Below are positions 1 to 10,724 of a stretch of 64,000 nucleotides of DNA, in pieces; within the stretch, counting starts at the first letter, position 1; each line of letters begins with the position of its first letter. The DNA lies in assembly GCA_002205965.3 (NCBI GenBank), contig NADL03000451.1, forward strand, positions 2,604,001 through 2,668,000, given 5' to 3'. This DNA comes from Kappaphycus alvarezii. Lineage: Eukaryota > Rhodophyta > Florideophyceae > Gigartinales > Solieriaceae. Made by a program: the position numbers and the translations under genes. The notes under the pieces are model-generated. The model ran no database searches. It was not told where the DNA came from and saw only the letters and a program-made list of their open reading frames with translations.

Positions 1-2
1 TC

Positions 3-1249
3 TGTGCGAACGCCTCCAAGGTCATGCACTTGCTACGTACGCTTCCCTCTACTCAATCTGCGGCACTCGCCGCCAGCTTCGATCAGAAGCAGAGGGAAGC
101 GTTCCACCAATTGCAACTGCCCTGCCCGGATCGGGCCTGGCTCCAGGCCTCTCTCCCCTTCTGAATGGGCAGTCTGGGTCTCCTGCAAACTTCGGACATT
201 ACCGAGGCTGCTTACGCAGCATCTGTAATTGATTCTTTTGGACTTATCTCCGATCTGCTGACTCTTTCCTACGACAGCCACCTGGAAGAGATCCCTCGGT
301 CTGCCATCTCGCTCTTATCCTCCCGCCGCCCGCAGCTGTCTTCGTCGCTTACAGCAACGGCACTTTTCGAGCGTTATTCATCGCCGGTCCCCGGTTAAAG
401 GCTCCAGTCTGCGATCACAACTGAACTCATGTTATCGAAGTCTGACAGGTTGTTCTTGTCAGCAGCAGCAGCCGACCGAGCACGGCTCCTCTCCGTGCGC
501 ACATCTTCCTCCTCCTCTGTTTTCTCTTCGCTTCCTCACCTCCACCGCGGTACGTACATGTTCTCTTCTGCGTGGAAAGTCGCTCTGGCTCTCCGTCTCG
601 GCATCACGCTATTCCCTGGATCTATTCGCTTTGAGGTCTGCTCCCGGCGCTCGGCCAACGTCGCACCCGTCTTAGATCCAAGCGGCAAACGCCCTTTGAC
701 CTGCAAATACGAAGACGGAATGACTCGTCGACATCCCGTCCTCCGCAACGTTCTTGCCTGCTTCTGTAAGGAAGTTGGGATCGTCGCCCTCGTCGAGTAT
801 CTGCTCCTCTACCAGGTTCCCAACTCGTCTGGGCATTCGGAGTGCCCCGCTTTATGAATGGACATTTACATTCCCGCTGCGTACGGGCTTCGCAGTACCG
901 ATATCGCCGTCGACGTTACTGATGCCTACCCCTCCGCTCGCCGCCACATCTCGCCAAAAACGGTTACCGCAGGCGCTGCCGCGACACTCGCAGAGCGCGA
1001 GAAACACCGTCATTACGGCACTTGTTGCGACTGAAACGATATCCTCCTCTATATCAATCCCGTCGGGATTGTATCTATGGCGCCTTGGGCGACGACGGAA
1101 AGGATTTTTCCCGCCGCACTGCTTTCTTCTCTGCTTCCCGTCGCGGTTCCTTCCCTCAACAGGAGGTCCGAGAGTTCGTTACCCGTTTTGCGTTTAGTCT
1201 CCAAGTGATGGAGGCACGGCAGGCTTGCACCCGCCGTCTACATTCGTAG
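3..1249 (+). pseudogene. Non-LTR retrotransposon (LINE) 3' relic, RT C-terminal part and endonuclease
   Basis: Decayed 3' half of a LINE, entering from the left window edge. The first frame reads an RT-thumb-like segment (HLLRTLPSTQSAALAASFD, then MGSLGLLQTSDITEAAYAAS), the usual 'GGLGL...AAYLAS' region after the polymerase core, with a TGA between the two pieces at about 171-173. A second frame (429-857) carries an RHPVLRNVLA block like the 'RHN..R' block of the other LINE copies here. A third frame (about 858-1030) holds TDIAVDVTDAYPS, which matches the 'alDVtv..p' nuclease core. The last frame ends near 1249. At least three frame changes and one stop are visible, so the copy is dead. It resembles the copy at 40.1-44.1 kb in domain order. 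The protein family is well supported; exact limits are not. Confidence 0.7.
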
Positions 1250-1271
1250 TTAATTTCTAAAGGTTAACGAC

Positions 1272-1299
1272 GGCATTAGGTGGGTGACAGAGTCTTTCT
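1272..1299 (+). repeat. MULE left terminal inverted repeat
   Basis: Starts GGCATTAGGTGGGTGACAG and continues to GTCTTTCT. It pairs with the reverse complement of 5117-5144, with one indel in the G-run and about four mismatches. Confidence 0.6.
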
Positions 1300-1324
1300 C
1301 TGAACACCTAGCTGGTACAGCAGG

Positions 1325-1430
1325 GGAAATTTTTGGGTTATTTTATTGCATGGAAGATGTGGTCGGTTATATCCACGCGGCTAATGCGTTATGCGGGATA
1401 AGTTGTCGCTGATGGGTAACGCTACAGTAC
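1325..1430 (-). repeat. LINE 3'-tail fragment, minus orientation
   Basis: Read on the minus strand, this stretch closely matches 59256-59365 on the plus strand. Both contain a TAGCGTTAC block, then CTTATCCCGCATAACGC (CTTGTCCCGCGTTACGC in the other copy), then a GTGGATA..ACCG.CCAC block, then AAAAT.ACCCAAAA.TTTCCCC. At 59.3 kb it follows directly after a LINE endonuclease reading frame, so it is most simply the 3' UTR of that LINE family. Only the last part is shared with 50790-50855. No coding remains are recognised directly next to it here. Confidence 0.55.
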
Positions 1431-1841
1431 ATGACCTTCCTTACAGGGCCGGCTCAATGCCGGCGAGCAGGCATGCCGCGTTGGACATGACGCTGCGTGC
1501 ATTTGGGTAAGCACCGCTAGGTAGGTGACTTCTAATTCTGTGACAGAGCAGGGTAGGAACATGGGCAAAAATGTGTCCACAGGATAGTGACATTCAGCAA
1601 CTGTTTCTCCAGGCGCTGGACAAAAACATAACTTGTTCAGGTAGAGAAGTACCGCTATGCCTCCAAAAGTGACAAGCATCATCCGCAGGTGACTTAGCGT
1701 CACTTATGTGGACAACCAAATGATGCATGGAACCGGTTCAAGCACAAAGACGAAAGACAATTGCTTTGCATCAAATGAACGTATTCAACTACAACTACAG
1801 CGGCTCTCATCTCCATTTACACCCTCAACTTCCAATTCAAC

Positions 1842-4790
1842 TTAGTCATCAAACAACTGACGTAACTGGCAGCTACTAGCATCATGACCAGCCATGTGGC
1901 TTAAAGAGCATGAATACGAGCGCCTTTTTGCACGTTGCGGACCTAGCGGGGGTGGTACCGATCTCTTGCACGCTAGTGCCGCAGCTTTTCTCTCTAGAAA
2001 CGTTTTCCAATGAGTCATAACGACTTTCTCGAGCATCTTTTGTGGCTCAACAGCTCGAATGTGGCTGCGCAATGCCGCTTCCATCCGGCTTTCGGCGCCT
2101 TGAGAAGTTGTTGTGAGGTCTTCAAGGCTTGAGTAGGCCCAGTAAAGCTGGCACTTTGGAAACTTTGGCAGATACTCGAGCTGTCACTGGCCGTATTGCG
2201 CTATTATACTATCCACCTCATCTCTTGTAGGGGCGTGAACTGACTTGTGGTAGAGCTCATCGGCAATGTTCTGTTCCGCGCCAACCGTCTTCGCCATATT
2301 CTTCTTCACGTGCAAGGGGTCGAGGAAGAGTTTGGTGTTCTTGAAGCAATGCTCGAAAGCTGTGTCGATGCACTTCTCCTGGTCCACGATCGTGGTTCGC
2401 CGGGCAACATCGAATCCCTCACCATCCACAAGAGCTTTGAACAACTTTGACCAGGCCTCCTTGCATTCAGGGCCGACAGAATAGGCGAACGCCAAAGGAA
2501 CGAGGTGATGGTTGGTGTTATAGCCTTCGACCTCAAAGATTGTGCTGTAAGACTGCGGCCCGATTCCCTCACAGTGGGCTGCATCCGCTGTAGTCGTCAA
2601 GCGCCCTTTCTGACAAAAGTGCTGGGCTATACTCGGCACTAACACGAAGCCGCTGTAGTATCTCCCATTGCCCGATATGTCCGAGACATCCACGACGACT
2701 GGATCGAAAATGAATTCCTTGGGAAGAGAACCACCATTCACCATCTGCAGAAAGAATATCTTGCTGCCTTGATTCTTACCACCTTCATATGAACTCCATC
2801 TCAAATTTGAATGGAGACATGGTGCCCTTGCTGAAGCAGTAGTTGACCATATCCATCGAGCGCATCCATAAGAAATGCGCGGGAGGCGGTCATGTGGCGC
2901 TGTGGCTCCATTCGTATGGCACGGTAATGGCTATCAGGTGGCTGCCGTTGGTAGATACCTTTGGCCTTCATCAGTGACGCGACGGACTTCGCAGATTTTG
3001 TGGAGTCTTCGGCTGCGAAATCAAACAGCGTTCGCGCGACTTGATGCGCTGTATACGCAGCCGCGCACAGCTTGGCACTCCGGACGTGACTAGGGGAGCT
3101 CAAAGCTGATGGAATTTCCTGCCCGAAGCACTCGTTTCTATAACCAGCAAACTTGTTCAGCTTCCACATGCCGTTCCATGGTTGCCAGTCGAAAGCCAGC
3201 TTTGCGGAGCACTCCTTTTCCCGGCATCTCATCGTGACCTTGGTGATGGTCAGATGAATGTTAATGTTCGGCTGGATGCCCATGGACGCAATGTACGCTC
3301 TCACGAGCTGCTCGCTCTTCCACCGGGCGTCGAACATCATACAGACAACAGGCTGAATGGCACATACACTCCGTAGTTTCCAAGGCAAAGCGGCAAAGCG
3401 CTCCACGCGGAGAGCATCTAAAGCCCGCTGTCTGGCTTTCTGGTTGGAGAGAAACTTTTGCTGCTTGCGCCTCTCTTCCTGCACCGTACCGGGAATTCCA
3501 GATATGCCAAGTGCCCTTGGTGCCGAGGGGCGACAGGCTTCATTGAACTCTCGGTCAAAGCTGGAGACTCCATTGTCATCAATGTAGTCTGAAGGGTCGA
3601 ATTCTTCGTCCTCGTAGTCTCCTTCGTCGCCATCTTCGCTGCCATCATTGTAATCTTCTCCCAGCAACTCCTTGAAAAGTTCCTCTCGCACAACATCGTC
3701 GGAATAGCAAGATCCACCCCCTGAGCGCTGTAACGAGTGGTTCTACCTTGAGTTGTCCTTGCTGAGCGCCGGAGTGTCTCACCGGACTCGCCATAGGGCG
3801 GTTCAGTTTTCTCCTGTTCAACACCCGCGGTAGGCGGTGAGGTACTTCTATCCAACCCCAGCCCCTTTCCCCAACACCACGAAATGGAGCTTGCAGTAGG
3901 ACGAGGGCTTTGGCTCGTTGAACGCTCTTCTGAATAGCCCTTTGACCCGATTGGATGCGCCTCTGCCGGATCTTCCTGCGAACGACGCACTGTAGGTGAA
4001 CGTCGAGCTCCTTGTGACGAAGGGTGACATTGGTCGGAAGACGCAGTCGGCGATGGGTGGTGAAGCACCCGAGGCGATGGCGCACGTGATTGCGACGACG
4101 GCGCTCGAGGCGCAGACGGCAGGCGTGGCGGAGACAGCGCCTTTGGAGCAGACGATGACCGTGAGGGAAACGGTGCCGTCAGAGGCGAAGGCACACTTGG
4201 CGGAGAAGGCGCACTCGTAGGCGGAGAAGGCGGTTTAGGAGGGGCGACAGCGCTCGTGAAGCCAGTGACGGCGCCCGTGGAGGCGGCGACGGCGCTCGAG
4301 GAGGCGGCGAAGGCTCTCTTGGCGGTGATGGACCTCTCGGTGGAGGCGACGCCGCTCTTAGAGGCGGCGACGGTGGACATCGTTCAGGAGCTGGGCGGAG
4401 TCTTCGCTCTGCTCCACGCAGCTCTCGCTTTTCAGCGAGATTAATTTCGCGTTCGTAATCCTTTTCGCGGTCGCTCGTGCGCAAGCAGAAGTAGACGTCT
4501 TGCTTGAATAGGAAGTCAGCAAAAAGGGTTTCACCGTCTTCCCAGGCTGTTATGAGGGCTTCGTTTTTCTCTTGGTCGAATCCTCTTGAGATGATCTGCA
4601 TGCAATCTTTCGCCCAATCAGGGTCAACGCTGTCGCCACGATCGGGGCGAACGAGAATGGACAAGCATAGGAATGAATTCTGGAACATGCTCATCCGCGG
4701 TTGTGACCCGAGACAAAAGAGGTCGGCAGTCATCGATATCTTCGATGTGAGCAAAGGCTGTGTGTGTAGTGGAAGGAAGGCGGGCAGGTG
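1842..4790 (-). pseudogene. MULE transposase (DDE), frameshifted
   Basis: Cut-and-paste transposase of the Mutator superfamily, read right to left. The N-terminal part (4790-4440, starting near MTADLFCLGSQP) leads into a proline-rich stretch of RAPSPPP-type repeats (about 4400-4180). Next come an acidic segment and a zinc-finger-like region with C-x4-C (about 3240-3140; 3691-2801 frame) whose second half has N-x-C rather than H-x-C. The catalytic domain (2804-2184) shows ADAAHCEG, then TIVDQEKCI, then LDPLHVKKNM, typical of MULE DDE proteins. The final E lies in QGAESRMEAALR near 2100-2070. Visible damage is a frame change near 3690, another near 2803, a single TGA at about 2183 between YGQ and QLEYLPKF, and probably one more in the proline-rich zone. 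The copy looks inactive but not very old. Confidence 0.8.
4175..4400 (-). repeat. Tandem proline/arginine-coding repeat inside the MULE gene
   Basis: A run of imperfect units of about 24-27 bases (GGCGGAGAAGGCGCACTCG-like on the plus strand). On the minus strand it codes for repeats of the form SPPPRAPSPP and SPPREPSPP. All units keep a multiple-of-three length in the main part, which fits selection as protein. It joins the N-terminal domain to the rest of the MULE transposase and is probably a disordered linker. Confidence 0.6.
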
Positions 4791-5116
4791 AAGTGATTCT
4801 CCAACTTTTTGGGCGCAACTCCTGCGAGTCGAATGGTGCCGTTGGAGGGGTGATCTGGTATCGTTGGAGTGGTGATCAGGGAAACGCGTAGATATGGGGT
4901 CTGAGTTCAGCCACGGTACAGGGAAAAGCCGTGTATTGAAGTGACTTTCGATTTTCAACAGTTAAAATTTCCGGCGTTGTGAGAACAGGGGTGACAGCCG
5001 AAAAGTCACTATCCCAATTTAACAAAAGGGGTGACTGGTCACCCTTAATTTATCTAAAAATGCGGTCGTAGTACCCTTTTCAAATCACAATCGGAATTTC
5101 ACTAGTGCGTGCGTTT

Positions 5117-5144
5117 TAGAAAGACCCTGTCACCCCCCGATGCC
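5117..5144 (-). repeat. MULE right terminal inverted repeat
   Basis: The reverse complement starts GGCATCGGGGGGTGACAGG and continues GTCTTTCT, matching the left end at 1272-1299. The sequence outside does not repeat the left flank. Confidence 0.6.
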
Positions 5145-8100
5145 AGAATGACCCATTTCTTAATGCGCTCCGCACGCTTCTGTACCGCAATGTACAAGTC
5201 GTAAAGATTTACCACCCCGAATCACGTGGATCATAAAAATGGATGTTAAGAACTAAATAGATAATAATAATGTAACAAAAGTGATATTTACTCATGACTC
5301 ATCTTGAGTGTGCACTGATTAAACAAAATTTAGGTAGGCGAAATTAAAATAACACCACGAGTTAATATAGCGCAGAAAGATGAAAACACAGTCTTTAAGG
5401 CTTTATTAATATTCTAGACAACGGTAAATAGCTACAAGCAGCAAACCGCAGCAATTTGTTGTCAACAGAATGGTAAAAGGAAATAAAATGAGCGAAAAAG
5501 GGAAAGGATCAATTTTGATTTTAATCGGGGAAGACCAAACAACCATGCCATGAAGAAGCGCATTGAAAAGTAAAAAACGTTGATTTAAGGTTTATAAAGG
5601 ACCAAGAAGGCTTTGGAAACAACTATGAAAAGAATAATAACACCCAAGTCACAGCAACTCGTTTTAAGGCATTGATGAGGAAATTATCAAAGATTGGGGT
5701 TTAGAATAAGTTTTGAAGGCGGAACTGGATCTATCAATCAGGAAAATCACATATAGCAGCTTCTAATTGATTCAGAACACCCTTTATTCTGCAAGGTGAA
5801 AAGATAGCCAACTTTTACCCAGAGCCATAAATTAGCCCGTTTCGAGTGGGCCCATTCGCCCCAAACTGAATTCACACATGAATGAGGGGTGGTTGACTGG
5901 ACTGATGGAAAGATGTTTAACTTAGACGGTCCAGACGGTTTCGTCCGTACTGAAATGATATGTGCAAGAATTAAATTGTTCCGTCTAAGCGAAGGGTGGG
6001 AGATAGAGGAGTAGTAGTTTGGTTTTTCAAAGCTACCTTATTTTTATCATGATGTTTTACAAGGAAATCGAGAAAGCCTGAAGTATTGCGCAACATTGGA
6101 GAACTATCTACTTCTCTATGCAGACCAGAAGACGTCGGTAAGGTGGTGTTTTATGCAAGAGTATGCATCAATTGAAACGTCACACGTTTCTTTGGAGTGC
6201 ATGCAGAGAAAATCGGGTCATTTTATGTCATTGCCTGAGCAATCCCCTCACTCGAAATCTATTGAAAAATTATGCGGGTTTCTTGAATGTTCCGTTTAAG
6301 CTAAAAAGCGTCAGGTTACTACTTTTGTGGGGTTTAAAGGCAATATACGGAAGAAATAGGCCAAATTGGATAACAATTTAAGGAAGAATCAGCTTTGTAG
6401 CATGCGAAGCGCTGTGCCCTTTTTTTAGATATCCAAGCTACGAAATAAGACATTTACTTTTACTTGTCAGAAAACTTGTTTTCATGGCTTTTGATCAAAC
6501 ATCGTGGTGCTATCCTAAATTCGCGAGTGGAAACTATTTTACTTCTGGGTTTGGCCAATAGCGTTTGGTTTCCTACCCTTTCAATAGCTTGAGTTTAGGC
6601 CTCCATCGATATAAAAATCTTCTATTTTTGTCTCTTTGTTGAGTCTGCACACTCATATATTAGGTATCATGCTATTCTAAATTCGCGCACTTCATCTACA
6701 GAAGACTGCAAAATTTGAACGGAATAAAAAGAGTTGATGGTACAACACGCAGTCAAACATGATTTGGAGATACAGAAAAGAAGAAAATTTTTGATTAAAT
6801 TAGCGCGCTATTAAAAACACTCATGTTTGCTGCGATGTTCAAATATTTCGGAATGAAAAAAGTGGTCGCGGAAATCATTAGACTGCTATTTTATATACAA
6901 AAAGACAGCCATATTTCGAAAGGATTTTCTTTTCACCAATTTTCGAAGTTTCATATAGGGATTGAAACAGTCCCGGACTGGTTCGAAAGTTTCGGTTTTG
7001 AGGTAAAACGGACCAAACCGGCAACTAATCTACACGTATAGCGGAAGATGACCGGAGCGAACTGAATGCATGCTAATGATGGATCAGACGGAAAGAATGC
7101 ATTGTAAGTATGAACTGGAGGGAATAGAAATGCGAGTAACGACGGAGCGGATCGAAATCACGGAAGAAATTCTGATACCATTAAAGTAAGAGTTGCTTAC
7201 TGTAACATTACTGCAAATAAATGCGCAGCGTGCAAGAGAAGTACTTACATTAATGTAAACTGCTGCAAAGACAGTACTGTGTACATTTCTCAATTTTGAG
7301 TCTGGTACTGTACTTGGTTTGTATTCATTAACGGTCGACCACATCGCTCAGTTTAACTTGCAATGCGTGGTATACTGTACGAATTGTCCAATTTTTAAGC
7401 CCGGACAGCTATTATTGTTGCTCAAATTCGGACAGGATGTCAAACTTATTGTAAAAATATTAACCGGACCAAAACATTTGAAGTCCTTGCAAACCGGGCC
7501 TTTTTCACATTTTTGCGGGCCAGACTATTTGCTATCTGTCCGGTCCACGGTCTAGTCTACGGCGGACCGTGGCTATCTTTAATCTCTCCCCCAATTCAAA
7601 TTAAATATTTTCCAAATTGCGCTTAGAATCGTGGCCTTCGTAACCATACCAAGACTAAATATCAGTTGCCGCCCACATTGCCGCCGTCTACTATCCAGAA
7701 CACTGAAACAGCGTCTCCGGCTCCTCTCCAGTCCATGTAATGAGGCATCAAAAAGGCTTCCTCTACTGTTTGAGGCCGCAGTAGGGCGAGAGGCACGCAT
7801 CCATACCTACAATGGGGACAGCTTCTAGGTCTCTGGCGAGTATATTGACACAGAATACCTTATCTTCAACAGATTCTGCGATCGGGTTGGGAGCGATGCG
7901 ATTATCAAGATGGCAAACCTTGATCCTGGAGAGTTGTGATGAAATTTGGGGGCCTTTAATATAATTACATTCTAACGAATTTAAATGTGGAAGGGATCGA
8001 AAAAGTGATGTAAGTGCGAAGGATGAATTTATGTGATGACTGCTGTGGCCGAAAATCGCGTATGGTGGGATTTTCCACAGAGTGGGTTTTGTAGAAAGGA

Positions 8101-8795
8101 ATTTTCTAACCAGAGCTTGATCAACAGTTTTGTCCAAATAATAAGTCGCTTTATGTTTGAAGCAGCAGTGGACTCAGTTGAAAAAAAATCAGCATGGAAA
8201 AGTCTAGGAAAGATGGGAATTTGCTCATATATTTCAGTTACTCTACATATGCTACACACCTAATTCTACAGCATTATGGGAGACTAAGTGGTAGTGTTCA
8301 GGAAAGGAAGAAATATTTCAGCGGTAAGCATGATATTTGCAGATTCAAAGCGGAGCTTTCTGCTTACCAAATAGGCTATTAATAGGATGTACGAAGCAAC
8401 ATTCAGCTTTTGCTCTGGATTTGATGATCGTTCAAGAAAACAGGGAAAATCATGCTGAAATTTTAAGAAAATTTATTTCCGAAGAGAAGGAATCCAGGGG
8501 AGTTTTTGGAGGAGCATCGGGTGTCTTGGGTTGTTTTGTTGGACGAATGGAATCATTATATTACTGAGTTTATGAGGGCTGTTTTTCCCGAAAAGAAACC
8601 GCAGAATACGCAATTAAGTAGGAATGAACTGGCGCTCAACGACTGTGTTTCGTCAGAAAGAGTTCTGGTAAAGAGCTAATTTTGCAATTTTTGTATCCTG
8701 TGGGCTACCTAGTGAGCTAAGGGGAGGCGTTGTGAGTCCAGACACGAAGAATACTTCAAAGTATGCATAGTACTGACGAAATTGCATGACCAAAC
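5145..8795. other. AT-rich gap without recognisable genes
   Basis: About 3.65 kb of AT-rich sequence. Short open frames (for example 6096-6299, 6823-7041, 8337-8567) have no family resemblance that I recognise and no consistent codon bias. The stretch 6980-7030 and 7390-7560 repeats short 'CGGACC.AAACC/GGTCCGG' words, but no element boundary could be defined. Confidence 0.5.
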
Positions 8796-8800
8796 TCATC

Positions 8801-9561
8801 TGTGGGAACCTGGCCTTTTATTTTCGCGCGCGCATACTGTTCTCACTACAGTACGAACAGGCTACCCTTTCCCGGGCACATGTTTCGTCCTACGTGTGAT
8901 TGACACGTTTTAGGGCCACGTATAGGGCCAATGCAATTACATTTATCCCCTTAATTATCCCTTTATTTTAGTAGTTACTGTAGGACTAATTAGCTGACAG
9001 TGCCACAGTAGTTGGCACCGTTACTACTTAGGACCGTCGGCCTTAGGATTCCTACCAGTAAACCATAAAAACAAATGAACCAACTTCCATCCCCAAAATT
9101 CTCTGACCAGCACCACCGAGACCGGAGTAGTCCGGTGTAGTTTGTCTAGGTTTTGCCTAGTTGAGTGACCAGCAAGCCTAGCGCTGCACGGGATCACTAC
9201 AGCTAGACCAACTAGCGTGCGTCCGGAGTAGGCGGCGCTAGTCGTGTCCGTAGTAGACACAGTGACCGGAGTAGTCACATTTTACTAACCCTTTCGGGCG
9301 TTTCCCGGAGTAGGATCGCCTACCCTAACTGACCATCTCCCCCTCCTTTCTCCTTTTCTCCCCTTTTTCCTTCTCAAATCCCCACTCCAGGCCCACCTGG
9401 AGGATCCTAGGGCGTCCTCCTAGTCCTTTTTGAGCGCGACCTACGGTCGCTCTACCCTGCTACTTTCGTAGCTGTCTAGCCCAGCTAGACTGGTCTCCCG
9501 AAGAAGCCTCGCTTCTAAAACCCCCACCTGGTGCGTGGACCTTCCAGTTCATTCTACTACA
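8801..9561 (-). mobile_element. Solo LTR, copy 1 of a dispersed family (761 bp)
   Basis: Read on the minus strand it begins TGTAGTAGAATG and ends GGTTCCCACA, so it has TG...CA ends. It is flanked by a perfect 5-bp target duplication, TCATC (8796-8800 and 9562-9566). The same sequence occurs at 23399-24127 and 55094-55784, in all three places in the minus orientation. No internal retrotransposon sequence adjoins it, so it is read as a solo LTR left by recombination between the two LTRs. The parent family (copia or gypsy) cannot be told from the LTR alone. The intact duplication suggests a fairly recent insertion. Confidence 0.8.
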
Positions 9562-9566
9562 TCATC

Positions 9567-10722
9567 TACTACGAAGAGATGAAGTGGAGACGTGTTGCCG
9601 TATTCGGACCAGGCTATTGGATTGAGGCTTTTTTACTTTTGAAAAGCGGAGGAGGATATGGCCGAACTATCGGAGAAAGAGGGGAGCAAGCATGGATATG
9701 CAGTATCGCGTAGCTTCAAATTTACGTGCTGGGCGACATTCCCTTGCTGGACATAGGGTCAATATCCCCGCCCCAGTTCAATATAGTACGATTTTTGCAG
9801 TTTTTTATGTAATTTTTTTAAGGGTGTATCCGCTTTATTTCAACCTTTTGGTCTTAATTTTTATTATTGTCATTCTTTTTTTCGTATATTCACATGACTA
9901 GCGTATAAAGTAATGCAAAAAGGCATTTTTGCATGGAAGCTCATTTTAGAGGGAGTCGTGTTATTCATATATTGGTGAATATTTCACTAGATCTCTTAAG
10001 ACCTCCTGTAACTCGTATTTGACAGCTCAAAGAGGTTCAATGGGTGCTACACGCCCATCTTATGTGCTCTACCTTAAATAAAGCGACAATGAAGTTTGAA
10101 AAAATTTCAAGCTCCTGTGTTGGAGACTTCTCGCATGCGGCGCTATGCCTTGTGCCCTTTAAGGGACACAACCTTGTCCCTTACAAGGCACAGTGAGTAT
10201 AACGGTACTTTACAGAAGCCCTGTGCGATTTAAATACTGTTCTCTCCCATACTATACGTAGCAGAAGTAGCCCGGTTATCATAGAGGACCGCCGACTACG
10301 AACTGTACTGGCCCGTCCAGTACAGTACACGGAGAGGCCAAAAGAAAAAAATTAGAAGTTAAATAAATATGGGGAGAACGGGCTGAGCCGATGAGTGCGA
10401 GAAGGCACGAAATAATTTACCACCACCCCATTCTACGTTAGAGTTTCATGTTAGAGAAAAAAGTTATAGAGAACTGGTAAGACAAAACTCCGAAGAAATG
10501 ATGAAGTTAAATCATCCGAACACTTCACGTTACTTAGATCACTTTTAGGGCAAATGACATGTAATAGGATGTGAACCACCCTAGTTTGCCCCCTTAACCT
10601 TCAAAATGGCCGTTTTAGGTCCGATGTGATTGCCGAGCTTCTCACTTGTCTTATCCTTACCGAATAACGCTTCCATCCCTCCAACTTCGGCTAAACCGAC
10701 TAATTTTTATGGAGAATAAAAA
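9567..10722. other. Gap between solo LTR and pogo element; two perfect hairpins
   Basis: No coding support. Two dyads stand out. One is at 10151-10192 (TGTGCC...AAGGGACA / TGTCCCTT...GGCACA). The other is at 10302-10326 (ACTGTACTGG, five-base loop, CCAGTACAGT), a perfect 10-bp stem. Their role is unknown. Confidence 0.5.
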
Positions 10723-10724
10723 TA

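Larger units (their letters stand above)
1272..5144 (-). mobile_element. Mutator-like element (MULE), about 3.9 kb, with terminal inverted repeats
   Basis: A DNA transposon whose transposase is encoded on the minus strand. The left end (from GGCATTAGGTGGGTGACAG at 1272) and the reverse complement of the right end (GGCATCGGGGGGTGACAGG, ending at 5144) agree over about 27 bases with a few mismatches and one indel, including a shared GTGACAG and GTCTTTCT. Further GTGAC/GTCAC repeats lie just inside the right end (4990-5045). I could not see a convincing 8-10 bp target duplication, so the exact ends may be off by some bases. A minus-oriented LINE 3' tail (about 1325-1430) sits just inside the left end. 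Confidence 0.65.

Noticed and set aside
1262-5155. A 9-bp target duplication for the MULE
   Set aside because: The flanks GTTAACGAC and AGAATGACC do not match; claiming one would be forced.
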